From GCA-2687515 sp002687515 (GTDB taxonomy: Bacteria; Pseudomonadota; Alphaproteobacteria; Rhodospirillales; UBA2165): a DNA stretch of 43,677 nucleotides. Below the pieces are notes generated by a model. The model was not told the DNA's origin. It was given only the letters and a program-made list of their open reading frames with translations, and did not search any database. Shown piece after piece: positions 7,341 through 15,908 of this stretch (positions are counted from its first letter, which is position 1; each line of letters begins with the position of its first letter). Made by a program: the position numbers and the translations under genes. The stretch lies in assembly GCA_030745835.1 (NCBI GenBank), contig JASLNU010000146.1, positions 1 to 43,677 of the forward strand, given 5' to 3'.

Positions 7341-8634
7341 AGCATCAACCGGGATTGGCGGCATGGCAGCATCGGACGGAGAAATGGCGAGTGACAACCA
7401 ATCGGGCGCGCCCCGGGGCTGGCCGGCCAACGAGCCGCCCCGGTCGACCCAGGACTGGAGCCGCTTCGCCGAAAGCGACCGTGAAGCCGGTTTCGAAATC
7501 GGCGAAAATTTTCAGCGTTTCAGCCAGCGCAATGATGCTTTTAACCGGGCCTGGTGGGATGAGGCCGTTATGTCGCCTCTGGTTGCCGCCTTTTATGGCG
7601 CGCACCTCGATCCCAAACCGCGCAAAGCCGATGGCTTTACACAATGGGACTATGCTCTGTTGAATTCGGCCTGGTCGGTGGCTCGGGACTTTGCCGCCCG
7701 TGGCCGCCAAACGGGCAGGCGCGAGGGCTTCCTCGACCCGTTTCAAAGTTTTCTGCCACAATCGGAGAACCAGGTGGAGTTGCCTTCAATCGAGGAAACC
7801 ACCGCCAGGATCAAGCAGGTCGCCAAGTTCCTCGGCGCCGATATGGTCGGCATCACCGAATATGACGAGCGCTGGGTCTATACCCATTCCGCCGAAATCG
7901 GCTCGACCCGCGAGGCGAAGCCAAACGACCTCGATGGCCAGTTCAATAGCGTTATCGTGTTGGCCCATGGCATGGATTTTGATCTGGTAAGAACCTATCC
8001 GGCGGCATTGGCGGCGGCGGCGACGGGGCGCGAATATTCGCGCGAGGCGGCAATCGTTTCCTCCCTGGCGTCATTTATTCGGGCGCTCGGCTACGAGGCG
8101 GTTGGCTCATCCAACGATTCGGCGATAACAATTCCTTACGCGATCAAGGCCGGAATGGGCGAATATGGCCGCAATCAAATGGTGATCACCGAAGAATTTG
8201 GACCGCGGGTCCGTTTTTCCAAGGTCTTTACCGGCTTGCAGCTTGTTTATGACAAACCGAAGAAATTCGGGGTTAGGCAGTTCTGTGAGATCTGCACCAA
8301 ATGCGCCGACAATTGTCCGCCGAGGGCCCTGCCCAAGGGACCGCCGCGGGAGGCCGGGCCGAACCGGTCGAATATCGTGGGCGTGACAAAATGGTCTGCC
8401 GATTGTGAGAAATGTTTCACCTACTGGACCAAAATCAACGTCGATTGCGCGATCTGCATGCGCGTCTGTCCGTTCAACAAGGATTATTCGAAATGGATCT
8501 GGCGGTTGGCGCGGCGCCTGATGGGAACCTCTTGGCGCCGGCTGATGTTGTCGATCGATGACCGGTTCGACTTCAATCGGCGCCGTTTGCCGAAAGACTG
8601 GTGGCGGCTGACCATGACCGACAGCAAGCCGTAG
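7324..8634 (+). CDS. Reductive-dehalogenase-family corrinoid/iron-sulfur protein, cytoplasmic type
   Basis: 436 residues. The C-terminal half shows the RdhA pattern: IPYAIKAGMGEYGRNQMVIT followed by EEFGPRVR (corrinoid-domain signature), then a first cluster motif C321-x2-C324-x2-C327-x3-C331-P and a second C364-x10-C375-x2-C378-x3-C382-P inside DCEKCFTYW...CAICMRVCP. These are the two [4Fe-4S] sites of reductive dehalogenases. There is no Tat (RR) signal and no adjacent RdhB membrane anchor, so the protein is probably cytoplasmic, like the catabolic enzymes BhbA and NpRdhA. Unlike those, no C-terminal reductase domain is fused, so an external electron donor would be needed. Start is uncertain: ATGs at 7363 and 7384 are alternatives and none has a well-spaced ribosome binding site. 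Position after the CoA ligase suggests removal of a halogen from the pathway substrate. Epoxyqueuosine reductase relatives also share the fold, but the KCFxYW segment favours RdhA. Confidence 0.82.
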   Translation: MVADTRASTGIGGMAASDGEMASDNQSGAPRGWPANEPPRSTQDWSRFAESDREAGFEIGENFQRFSQRNDAFNRAWWDEAVMSPLVAAFYGAHLDPKPRKADGFTQWDYALLNSAWSVARDFAARGRQTGRREGFLDPFQSFLPQSENQVELPSIEETTARIKQVAKFLGADMVGITEYDERWVYTHSAEIGSTREAKPNDLDGQFNSVIVLAHGMDFDLVRTYPAALAAAATGREYSREAAIVSSLASFIRALGYEAVGSSNDSAITIPYAIKAGMGEYGRNQMVITEEFGPRVRFSKVFTGLQLVYDKPKKFGVRQFCEICTKCADNCPPRALPKGPPREAGPNRSNIVGVTKWSADCEKCFTYWTKINVDCAICMRVCPFNKDYSKWIWRLARRLMGTSWRRLMLSIDDRFDFNRRRLPKDWWRLTMTDSKP

Positions 8635-8649
8635 CCAACATCCTTATAG

Positions 8650-9894
8650 CTATCCGGCCTGTCCGGCGACGGCCAGCGCCGCGCGGCGGCGGTTCAAGGT
8701 GATGTAGAGCGCGCCGATCAGCATCAGATTGATGATCCCGGCGAAGGCGGCGTTGGCGTAGCTGAGGGTGTAGCTCCCCGTAAGATCGAAGAAATAGCCG
8801 CCCTGGTAGCCGCCGATACCGTGCCCGAGCCAGCCGAACATGACGACGATGCCGAGGGCGAAAGCCCGCCTGGAAACCGGCGTCAACATCTGTACGCAGA
8901 CCAGGATCGAGGTCATCACGCCGGAATATCCGAAGCCGTAGATAAGCGCGAACATATAGAACGCGTTCAACTCCTCCAATTGCAGGAAGGCGAACACCAG
9001 CACGGTCTGCCAAGCGGAGGCCACCAGATAGGTGCGCACCGGCCCGATCATGTCGGCCAGCCTGCCGAAGGCGACGCGGCCGACGACGCCGGCGAGCAGC
9101 ATCACGAACATGATGCTGGCCGCCTCATTGAGGGCAATACCCCGGTCCTGGGCCAGCGGCACCAGATGCATCAGCGGAACCGACATGGTGATGCAGCAGA
9201 ACACCACCGCCGCGCTCAGCCAAAGGACGACGGCACCCGGGGCAATCGGCACCGGCGCCTGGTCGGCGTCCGGGGCGGTGCCCGCCATCGCCGCCGCCGG
9301 GGGTTTGGGCGGCGGGCGGATCAAAAGCGCCAGCGGCACCAGGACGGCCAGGGTCACCGTTCCCATCACCGTGAAGGCATCGCGCCATCCGATGCCGCTG
9401 ACCAGCAGGGCGGCGGCGAACGGCACGCCCCCCTGGCCCAAGGCCTGGCCGGCCGACGCGATCCCCAACGCGAGACCGACATTGCGCGTGAACCAATTTC
9501 CCACATTGGCGACCAGCGGCGTAAACAGGCCGCCGGCGCCGAGGAAACCGGCGACGAAAAACAAGCCATAAAACTGCCACAAGGCATCGGCCCGGGCGGC
9601 GGCAAGCAATGAGAGGCCCAGCGATACCGCGCCGATCAGGCCGGCGCGGCGGGCCGAGGTCCGGTCGGCCATGCGGCCCATGACGATACCGCCGAGCGCG
9701 ACGCCGACAAGTCCGGCGGTATTGATGAAGGACACGGCCCCCCGCTGCCAGCCGAATTCGGCATGCAACGGGATGATAAAGGCCGTAATCCCGGCGGAAA
9801 TCAAACCGATGCCGAAGGCCATCATGATCGCCGACGCGCCGACGATGACCCAGCGGTACGGGTGTTCCGCCCCGGCGCCGTTGTTTTCGATCAT
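8650..9894 (-). CDS. MFS transporter (12 TM)
   Basis: 414 residues with about 12 hydrophobic segments. The loop between TM2 and TM3 reads GRMADRTSARRAG, and the pseudo-symmetric loop in the second half reads GRLADMIGPVRTY, both the usual MFS signature. A central Pro/Ala-rich hydrophilic loop (about 195-220) separates the two six-helix halves. The family includes monocarboxylate and aromatic-acid carriers, so uptake or efflux of a pathway intermediate is plausible; the substrate is unknown. GAGGA about 9 nt before the ATG supports the start. It converges on the reductive-dehalogenase-like gene with 15 bp between the stops. Confidence 0.9.
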   Translation of the reverse strand: MIENNGAGAEHPYRWVIVGASAIMMAFGIGLISAGITAFIIPLHAEFGWQRGAVSFINTAGLVGVALGGIVMGRMADRTSARRAGLIGAVSLGLSLLAAARADALWQFYGLFFVAGFLGAGGLFTPLVANVGNWFTRNVGLALGIASAGQALGQGGVPFAAALLVSGIGWRDAFTVMGTVTLAVLVPLALLIRPPPKPPAAAMAGTAPDADQAPVPIAPGAVVLWLSAAVVFCCITMSVPLMHLVPLAQDRGIALNEAASIMFVMLLAGVVGRVAFGRLADMIGPVRTYLVASAWQTVLVFAFLQLEELNAFYMFALIYGFGYSGVMTSILVCVQMLTPVSRRAFALGIVVMFGWLGHGIGGYQGGYFFDLTGSYTLSYANAAFAGIINLMLIGALYITLNRRRAALAVAGQAG

Positions 9895-9977
9895 TTCTCA
9901 GTCCTCATGGGGCCGGACCTTGCCGGGAATATCTTGGAAGATCAATGGCGCACTGGGCGATAAAAACGGGACCCAAC

Positions 9978-10018
9978 AAAAAAGGCGGCCCCCCGACAAA
10001 ATAGGAGGGGCCGCCTTT
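9978..10018 (-). terminator. Rho-independent terminator of ubiD (3)
   Basis: Read on the minus strand, the stem AAAGGCGGCCCC (10018-10007) pairs with GGGGCCGCCTTT (9992-9981) around a loop of about 14 nt, followed by a run of T. It lies directly after the stop of the third UbiD gene and before the MFS gene, which is on the same strand and so would need its own promoter. Confidence 0.85.
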
Positions 10019-10039
10019 CCAGCACTATACTAAACTTTA

Positions 10040-11614
10040 TTACCGCCCCGTTCTCGCCAGGCTGTGCACCCAGCCGTGCATCCGCGAGCGGGCGTTTTCC
10101 AGGTCTTTTTCGGTGAGGAATTTGGCCGGATCGACCTTGTCGACCGCGTAGACCGGGCGCATGAAGTCGCTTTCGTAGCCGAACGGCACGGTGGCATCGA
10201 TGCACATGCCGCCCTCGAACTGGGTGTTGGAGGCGGTCCATTGCTTTTCGCCGGCGGTCATCCGTTCGGCCGGCATGAAGGTCTGGCCACGGCCGCCCGG
10301 GATCGGATTGAGGATGTCGGTCTTCGGGTTCACCCGGGTCGTCAGGTTCCACATGATATCGTCCATGTCGTAAGGGTCGGTATCATCGGAAACCGCGATG
10401 CAGAGGCGCATGCCTTGCGAGCAGGACATGATGGCGGCCATGAAGTTGCGCTGCCAGCCTTCGTCGATGCGGTTGCGCTTCTTTACCTTGATGATGGCGC
10501 CGCCCCAGTCGGTCATCGGATAGGGGATGACCACGTCTTGGATGATCCCCGGCTGCAGCCGTTGGCACAATTCGAACATGGCGGCTTCGCGCGCCGTGGT
10601 GTCGATATTGTGATCGTCCAGGGTATGCACGCCGAGGGCGAAGATGATCGGCTTGGTGTTGGGATCGCGCATGGTCACCGCCGTCACGTGGAAGGTCGGC
10701 GCCTTATAGGCCTTGCCCATGTAACCGGCCCATTCCGGGTGGAAATGAAAGCGGCCCTGGACGTCGGCGTCTTCCGATTCCTGGGTTTCGTAGCGGCGGT
10801 CGCGGGGATCCACATAGCCTTCCAGCACGACCTCGCAATCGGCCAGCGCCATGGCGTCGACGGTCTTCGCCTTGACCAGGCGCACCGCTTCGCCCTGCAC
10901 CGCGCCGGCGATGCCGATCTCGTCGCAGCCCTGCGGCAGAACCGCGTAATCGAACCCGGAGCCGGCCATCAGCGTGCAGGACGGCGGCACGCCGAAACAC
11001 ATGGTGATCGGCACCGGCTCGTTTTCCTTGTAAAATTTGGACACCACCTGCCACATGTGCGAGCCCGGCGAGATCTGGAAAGTGCCGACATTGCCCCAGC
11101 GGAAATTCATCCGGTTGTAGCCGAGATCGGTGCCGCCATCGAAATGTTCGCCGGTGACGCAACGGATACCGGAGCCGACGGTCAATTCCGGTTCGTACTC
11201 GGTATGGCGGATGGGCACCATATATTCGTTCACGTCGTTGGGTTTTTCTATGATGTGCTGGTGAACGGGCGCGTCCTTGCTGTCGATCACCTGCGGTTCG
11301 ATCGGATGCGAAAAAGCGTGCGCCAGTTTGCGCGTGCGGTCGGTATCATCCTCCCAGCCGAACATCTTGTTGATGACGCTGATATCGCCGAACAGGTTGG
11401 TGATCACCCGGTTGCCCGGTTTGCCCTTGACGTTTTCGAACAGGATCGGACACGACCCGTCCAGATGTTTCTGGATACCGACGACTTCCAGATCGGGGTT
11501 TACTTCCTTGTCGGTATCGATCAGATCGCCTTCGGCGCGCAGCCAGTCGATGGTGTTTCTTAAATCTTTAACGCCGTCGATCTTGGCGCCCGTGGGTTTG
11601 GTTTCTGCATCCAT
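10040..11614 (-). CDS. Divergent UbiD-family decarboxylase (3)
   Basis: 524 residues, somewhat longer than the other two. UbiD character is clear from DLGYNRMNFR (Arg168 at the Fdc1 Arg173 position, Asn168 replaced by Asp) and from the spacing to ISPGSH. The catalytic segment differs: where the others have EGPFGEWTGY this protein has FHFHPEWAGY, so the second Glu (Glu294) is kept but the first is replaced by Phe. Such variants occur among UbiD relatives acting on substrates other than cinnamic acids, for example CoA-bound or phenolic ones; this does not fix the substrate. I chose the ATG at 11614, which has AGGAG 7 nt upstream, over an open extension to 11683. A strong terminator follows the stop. 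It is divergent from the TAXI transporter gene with an operator-like palindrome between them. Confidence 0.9.
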   Translation of the reverse strand: MDAETKPTGAKIDGVKDLRNTIDWLRAEGDLIDTDKEVNPDLEVVGIQKHLDGSCPILFENVKGKPGNRVITNLFGDISVINKMFGWEDDTDRTRKLAHAFSHPIEPQVIDSKDAPVHQHIIEKPNDVNEYMVPIRHTEYEPELTVGSGIRCVTGEHFDGGTDLGYNRMNFRWGNVGTFQISPGSHMWQVVSKFYKENEPVPITMCFGVPPSCTLMAGSGFDYAVLPQGCDEIGIAGAVQGEAVRLVKAKTVDAMALADCEVVLEGYVDPRDRRYETQESEDADVQGRFHFHPEWAGYMGKAYKAPTFHVTAVTMRDPNTKPIIFALGVHTLDDHNIDTTAREAAMFELCQRLQPGIIQDVVIPYPMTDWGGAIIKVKKRNRIDEGWQRNFMAAIMSCSQGMRLCIAVSDDTDPYDMDDIMWNLTTRVNPKTDILNPIPGGRGQTFMPAERMTAGEKQWTASNTQFEGGMCIDATVPFGYESDFMRPVYAVDKVDPAKFLTEKDLENARSRMHGWVHSLARTGR

Positions 11615-11757
11615 TTCGCATCTCCTAAGCGTCCCAATCGGTCCGCGTTTGTCGGCGGCGGAAACGAACCGGATAAAACACATTCCGGTAACGCGCGGAT
11701 GGCCCCCTGGTTCTTAAGCCGACCGCCACCTCAATTCACAAAACTTAAGGGGCCAAG

Positions 11758-11803
11758 TTGACGGTCAAATTGGTAATTGCTAAGAATTCTAAGTATTTTA
11801 GAC
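11758..11803 (+). promoter_or_regulatory. Candidate operator region before the TAXI transporter gene
   Basis: Two palindrome-like sites lie close together: TTGAC-G-GTCAA (11758-11768) and AGAATTCTAAGTAT (11783-11796). The second is the near copy of the site at 3518-3541. A plausible promoter overlaps it: TTGGTA (11770-11775), 18 bp, TATTTT (11794-11799). The region lies in the 330-bp gap between ubiD (3) and the TAXI gene, so it could serve both directions. The rest of the gap shows nothing I can name. Confidence 0.45.
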
Positions 11804-11944
11804 AAAGCCCAGGTGACTTCAAGGGTGTATTTTGCAACCGAATTGTATAAGATCACAATGGAATTTTGCACTTTTGAAACTTGGGTTCATAATTTCACGC
11901 CCTTTCGGAAAATTCCAAGGGGCAATCAACTTGGGAGGATACAG

Positions 11945-12952
11945 ATGAAACTCAAATTACTGGCAGCCGCCGCGCTTGGCATTATTGTCGTTCCGTTGGC
12001 CGTTTCACCGGCGGGCGCCCAGAAATATAACCTGACCTTATCGGGCGCCAGCCCGGGCGGGCTCTGGTCGCGCATCGGCGGCGGTATCGATGCCGCCATC
12101 GCCAAGGCCTATCCCGGCTCCACCGTAAGCTATCAGACCTCGTCGGGCGGGCTCGCCAACATTCCGCTGGTCTCGCGCGGCAAGGTGCCGATGGGCCTCG
12201 CCACCGACGGTGAATTGAATGCGGTTTACAACGGTTACAAAGGTAAGGCAGCGCTCAAGAACGTGCGTGTGTTGTTCCGCGCCTATGCGCCATCCTGGCG
12301 GTTCCAGGCGACCCATTTGATTCTCAGCAAAAACTTTGCCGATAAGCACGGCATCAAGACCTTTGCCGACATCGTCAACAAGAAGGCGCCCTTGCGCGTC
12401 GCCATCAACCGGCGCGGCAATATGGACAGCGATGTCAGCGCCATGGTCATGGCCCTGATGGGCGCGACGACCGACAAGATCAAAAGCTGGGGCGGCCAGG
12501 TGGTGCACGCCGCGTCCAAGGAAATGGTGTCACTGTATCTGGACCGGCGTATCGACATGGTCAATTTCGGCATCGCCTACAAGCATCCGCGGGTGCGTGA
12601 AATCGCCAAGGGAGTCACACCGGTTCTGCTGCCGATACCCGACGATGTATCAGCCAAGGTGGCCAAGGCTTTCGCCGGCGCGACCTGCCCGATCAAGCCG
12701 GGTGATTACAAATGGGCGCCGGCCGGCTCCTCTTCGGTCTGCATCGGCGCGGTGATCGTGGTCAATGCCAGCATGGACAATGGAACCGCCTATAATCTCG
12801 CCAAGGGGATGGTGGAACAAATCGAAGAGTTCAAGAAAAAGTCCCACCGCTTGATCGCGAAAAACGCCAAGAAAAAATTCATGGCGGTCAAGGCGGCGGC
12901 CCCGTTCCATCCCGGCGCGGCCAAGTACTTTAAGGAAGCGGGCCTGATGTAA
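11945..12952 (+). CDS. TAXI-family TRAP transporter solute-binding protein
   Basis: 335 residues with a cleavable signal peptide (MKLKLLAAAALGIIVVPLAV, cleavage after about AGA at 25). The mature start YNLTLSGASPGGLWSRIGGG and the later SYQTSSGGLANIPLVSRGKV are typical of the TAXI type (TRAP-associated extracytoplasmic immunogenic protein). It binds an organic acid or related solute in the periplasm and hands it to the TRAP membrane subunit encoded next. GGGAGGA 7 nt before the ATG at 11945 supports this start. A long stem-loop lies between it and the permease gene. The proximity to UbiD genes and the shared operator suggest the pathway substrate as ligand. Confidence 0.92.
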   Translation: MKLKLLAAAALGIIVVPLAVSPAGAQKYNLTLSGASPGGLWSRIGGGIDAAIAKAYPGSTVSYQTSSGGLANIPLVSRGKVPMGLATDGELNAVYNGYKGKAALKNVRVLFRAYAPSWRFQATHLILSKNFADKHGIKTFADIVNKKAPLRVAINRRGNMDSDVSAMVMALMGATTDKIKSWGGQVVHAASKEMVSLYLDRRIDMVNFGIAYKHPRVREIAKGVTPVLLPIPDDVSAKVAKAFAGATCPIKPGDYKWAPAGSSSVCIGAVIVVNASMDNGTAYNLAKGMVEQIEEFKKKSHRLIAKNAKKKFMAVKAAAPFHPGAAKYFKEAGLM

Positions 12953-12973
12953 GCCTGTCCCTATTGCTCATCC

Positions 12974-13010
12974 GGGAAGGGAGTGTGGCCGTCGCCATGC
13001 TCCCTTTCCC
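12974..13010 (+). promoter_or_regulatory. Stem-loop between TAXI binding protein and permease genes
   Basis: GGGAAGGGAG (12974-12983) pairs with CTCCCTTTCCC (13000-13010) with one bulge, and the loop itself can pair TGGC with GCCA. No T tract follows. Position and shape fit a partial terminator or mRNA-stabilising hairpin that would keep the binding protein more abundant than the permease, as is common in transporter operons. Confidence 0.6.
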
Positions 13011-13047
13011 ATTCATTTGATATTCGATTTTCTTCAAGCGCCGGGTT

Positions 13048-14961
13048 ATGGCCTCCAATTCGCTTCTATCCCCTTCCATGTGGTTTTCGGTCGGCGCCCG
13101 CCGCCGGCCCCAGGGTATATATTACTGGGTGTTCACGCCCTTCGCCGTCGCCGTCGGCATCTACGTGATCAGCGCCGCCACTTATATTATCATCGCGCCC
13201 TGGGCGCTGACCGTGCTGTTTTTTTCCGGGATGGCGGCATTGGGTTTCCTGACCACCGGCGCCTTCGAGCATTCGATCAGCGAAAGGCCGACGGTGATCG
13301 ATGTGCTGCTGGCGCTCTTGAGCGTCGCCGCCGGTATCTATTTCGGCATCAAGGCGCCGGAGATCGTCGAGCGCATCGTGCTTTTGGATGAACTGACCGA
13401 CTGGGATGTATTTTTCGCATCCCTGGTTTTTTTACTGACCATCGAGGTGACGCGCCGCTCCACCGGGCTCGGCCTGACCGCCCTGGTGCTGGTCTTCGTT
13501 GCCTATAATCTCTGGGGCCATAACCTGGAAGGCGTCTTGCAGCACGGCAAGATCGACTATCTGCATTTCATCGAGATCACGGTGTTCACCACCGACGGCA
13601 TCTTCGGCCTGCCGCTCCGCGTCGCCGCCACCTACGCCTTCATGTTCGTCATGTTCGGCACCCTCCTCCAGGCCTGCAAGGGCAGCGAGTTCTTTTTCGA
13701 TTTCGCCGCCGCCATTGCCGGCCGGCGCCCGGGCGGGCCGGCCAAGGTGGCAGTCATTTCGTCGGGCATGTACGGCATGGTGTCGGGCAGCCCGACATCG
13801 GACGTGGTGACCACCGGTTCGATCACCATCCCGATCATGAAACGCCTCGGTTACCGGGGCGCCTATGCCGGCGCCATCGAGGTGGCGGCCTCGACCGGCG
13901 GCTCCATCGTGCCGCCGGTTTTGGGCACGGCGGCCTTCATCATGGTCGATTTCGCCGGCGTCGAATACCGCGATATCGCCATCGCCGCCTTTATCCCGGC
14001 CATCCTCTATTACGTTTCCATCTATTCGCAGGTGCATTTTTCGTCCCTGCGCCTCGGCTTCGGCAGCCTGGACCCATCTCAAATCCCCCGCTTTCTGACG
14101 ACCATGAAAAACGGCGGCCTGTTTTTCGTGCCCCTGGTGATCCTGACCGTCGCCCTGCTGCAGGGCTATACGCCGACCATGGTCGGGGTCTTCGGCTCCC
14201 TCGCCGTCCTCGCCGTTTCGCTTCTGAAGGCGGAAACCCGGATCGGGTTGTTCAGCCTGGTCAATGTGTTGAGCGAGACCTGCTATCGCATGGTGCCGGT
14301 GGCCGGCGCCTGCGCCGCCGCCGGGCTGGTCATTGGCGGCATCACCATGACCGGCCTTGCCGGCAAGTTCGCGCACGTGGTCTACGGCATCACCGAGGCG
14401 CATATGTTTTCCACATTGCTGCTGACCGCGGCGGTGACCATCGTCCTCGGCATGGGCATGCCGACGCCGAGTGCCTATATCCTGGGCGCCGCGCTGATGG
14501 CGCCGATCCTGACCGAGCTGGACATCTCGACCATGGCCGCGCACATGTTCATTCTTTATTACGCCGTCATGTCGGCGCTGACGCCGCCGGTGGCGGTGGC
14601 GGCCTACGCGGCGGCCTCGATCGCCGAGGACAATCCGCTCTACATCGCCCTGTTGGCGGTCAAATTCGCCATCGGCGCCTTCCTGATTCCGTTCGCCTTC
14701 GTCTACGGGCCGGAGCTGTTGATGGACGGGCCGCTGATCTCGATCCTGATCACCGCGGTGACGGCGGCGGTCGGGCTCATCGTCCTGGCGGCGGCGCTGG
14801 AGGCATATATGTTCGCGCCGCTCAACGGTTGGACGCGGGTCCTGCTGGCGATCCTGGGGCTCGGTATGATCGCGCCCAATCTTCAGGTGACCGGCGTATC
14901 CGCCGTGATCCTGGTGGCCCTGTTCGGGGTCCATAGGTTGCGCCAGAAGGCGAAACCGTGA
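13048..14961 (+). CDS. TRAP transporter permease, fused 4TM/12TM type
   Basis: 637 residues, the length of a fused small-plus-large TRAP permease (DctQ and DctM parts in one chain). About 16 hydrophobic segments are visible. The DctM part contains GMYGMVSGSPTSDVVTTGSI and EVAASTGGSIVPPVLGTAAF, both strongly conserved in TAXI-linked permeases, and GMGMPTPSAYILGA further on. It moves the solute delivered by the TAXI protein using an ion gradient. No good ribosome binding site precedes the ATG at 13048; the frame starts only there, so I keep it. Its stop TGA overlaps a GTG of the next tiny frame. Confidence 0.92.
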   Translation: MASNSLLSPSMWFSVGARRRPQGIYYWVFTPFAVAVGIYVISAATYIIIAPWALTVLFFSGMAALGFLTTGAFEHSISERPTVIDVLLALLSVAAGIYFGIKAPEIVERIVLLDELTDWDVFFASLVFLLTIEVTRRSTGLGLTALVLVFVAYNLWGHNLEGVLQHGKIDYLHFIEITVFTTDGIFGLPLRVAATYAFMFVMFGTLLQACKGSEFFFDFAAAIAGRRPGGPAKVAVISSGMYGMVSGSPTSDVVTTGSITIPIMKRLGYRGAYAGAIEVAASTGGSIVPPVLGTAAFIMVDFAGVEYRDIAIAAFIPAILYYVSIYSQVHFSSLRLGFGSLDPSQIPRFLTTMKNGGLFFVPLVILTVALLQGYTPTMVGVFGSLAVLAVSLLKAETRIGLFSLVNVLSETCYRMVPVAGACAAAGLVIGGITMTGLAGKFAHVVYGITEAHMFSTLLLTAAVTIVLGMGMPTPSAYILGAALMAPILTELDISTMAAHMFILYYAVMSALTPPVAVAAYAAASIAEDNPLYIALLAVKFAIGAFLIPFAFVYGPELLMDGPLISILITAVTAAVGLIVLAAALEAYMFAPLNGWTRVLLAILGLGMIAPNLQVTGVSAVILVALFGVHRLRQKAKP

Positions 14962-15014
14962 CCCTTGAAATCACGCCGCTGTCGGACGCGCTCAGCGCCG
15001 GGCTAGCGGCATGA
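14958..15014 (+). pseudogene. 18-codon TauD/TfdA-like N-terminal remnant (or tiny coupled ORF)
   Basis: A frame starting GTG overlaps the stop of the TRAP permease (GTGA) and ends with TGA overlapping the ATG of the amidohydrolase (ATGA). It encodes MTLEITPLSDALSAGLAA. The beginning resembles the first residues of alpha-ketoglutarate-dependent TauD/TfdA dioxygenases, which typically read xITPLxxALGAE. The likely history is an internal deletion of a dioxygenase gene leaving a short in-phase frame that still couples the neighbours. With so few residues the homology is only suggestive. Confidence 0.4.
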
Positions 15015-15895
15015 CCAAGATCATCGACGCGCACCACCATATCTGGCGGCAGGACGATCTGCCGTGGCTGAAGGGACCGATGCGCCCCCGTATTTTCGGG
15101 CCCTATGAGCCGATCCGGCGCGATTATCCGATTGCCGAGTTTCTTGAAGACATTTCCGGTTCCGGCGTCACCAAGTCGGTCTATGTGCAGGCCAATTGGG
15201 CCCCGGACCGGTTCGAGAACGAGGCCGCCTGGGTGCAGAAGACGGCCATCGAGACCGGCTGGCCACACGCCGTCGTCGGCTTTGCCGATTTCACCGGCGC
15301 CGATGTGCGGCCGCAGCTTGACCGGCTGGCCGAATATCCGTTGCTGCGCGGCGTCCGCCAGCAGATCCATTGGCATGAAAACGAAATGTACCGGTTTGCA
15401 TCCACGCCGGACCTGGCCGAAGACGCGTCTTTCCAGCGCAATGTCGGGCGCCTCGCCGATTATGGATGGAGTTTCGATCTGCAGGTCTTCGCCGGCCAGA
15501 TGAAGGGCGCCGCGGCGCTGGCCGAAGCCTGCCCGGAGGTAACCTTCGTTTTGCAACATGCCGGCATGCTGGAAGATTTGAGCGAAGGCGGGCGGGCCGA
15601 ATGGCGGGCCGGCATGGAAGCCCTGGCGGCGCGGCCCAACATCGTCACCAAACTGTCGGCCTTCGGCACCTTCATCCACCGCAACGATGCCGGCCATATT
15701 GCCGATATGGTAGGGCAAACGGTGGCCATGTTCGGCGCCGAGAGGTGCCTGTTCGGATCCAACTTTCCGATCGAAAAATTGTGGACCGATTACGGCGCCC
15801 TGATCGGTGCTTTTACGGACGCCGCCGCCGATCTGCCCGAAAGCGGCCGGCGCGCCGTCTTCGAAGGCACCGCCCAGCGCGTTTACCGGATCTGA
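15011..15895 (+). CDS. Amidohydrolase-2 family metal-dependent hydrolase (COG3618 type)
   Basis: 294 residues. The N-terminus IIDAHHHIW is the metal-binding HxH motif of this TIM-barrel family, which includes L-fuconolactonase and 2-pyrone-4,6-dicarboxylate lactonase-like enzymes. Later conserved parts are the His of FVLQHAGM and the Asn/Asp region LFGSNFPIEK near the C-terminus, where the family has a catalytic Asp (usually GSDWP or GSNFP). It probably opens a lactone. In this cluster it could act on a cyclic intermediate formed after ring oxidation. Start overlaps the preceding tiny frame by 4 bp. The next gene follows 13 bp after the stop. Confidence 0.85.
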   Translation: MTKIIDAHHHIWRQDDLPWLKGPMRPRIFGPYEPIRRDYPIAEFLEDISGSGVTKSVYVQANWAPDRFENEAAWVQKTAIETGWPHAVVGFADFTGADVRPQLDRLAEYPLLRGVRQQIHWHENEMYRFASTPDLAEDASFQRNVGRLADYGWSFDLQVFAGQMKGAAALAEACPEVTFVLQHAGMLEDLSEGGRAEWRAGMEALAARPNIVTKLSAFGTFIHRNDAGHIADMVGQTVAMFGAERCLFGSNFPIEKLWTDYGALIGAFTDAAADLPESGRRAVFEGTAQRVYRI

Positions 15896-15908
15896 ATTTG
15901 AAAATGTA

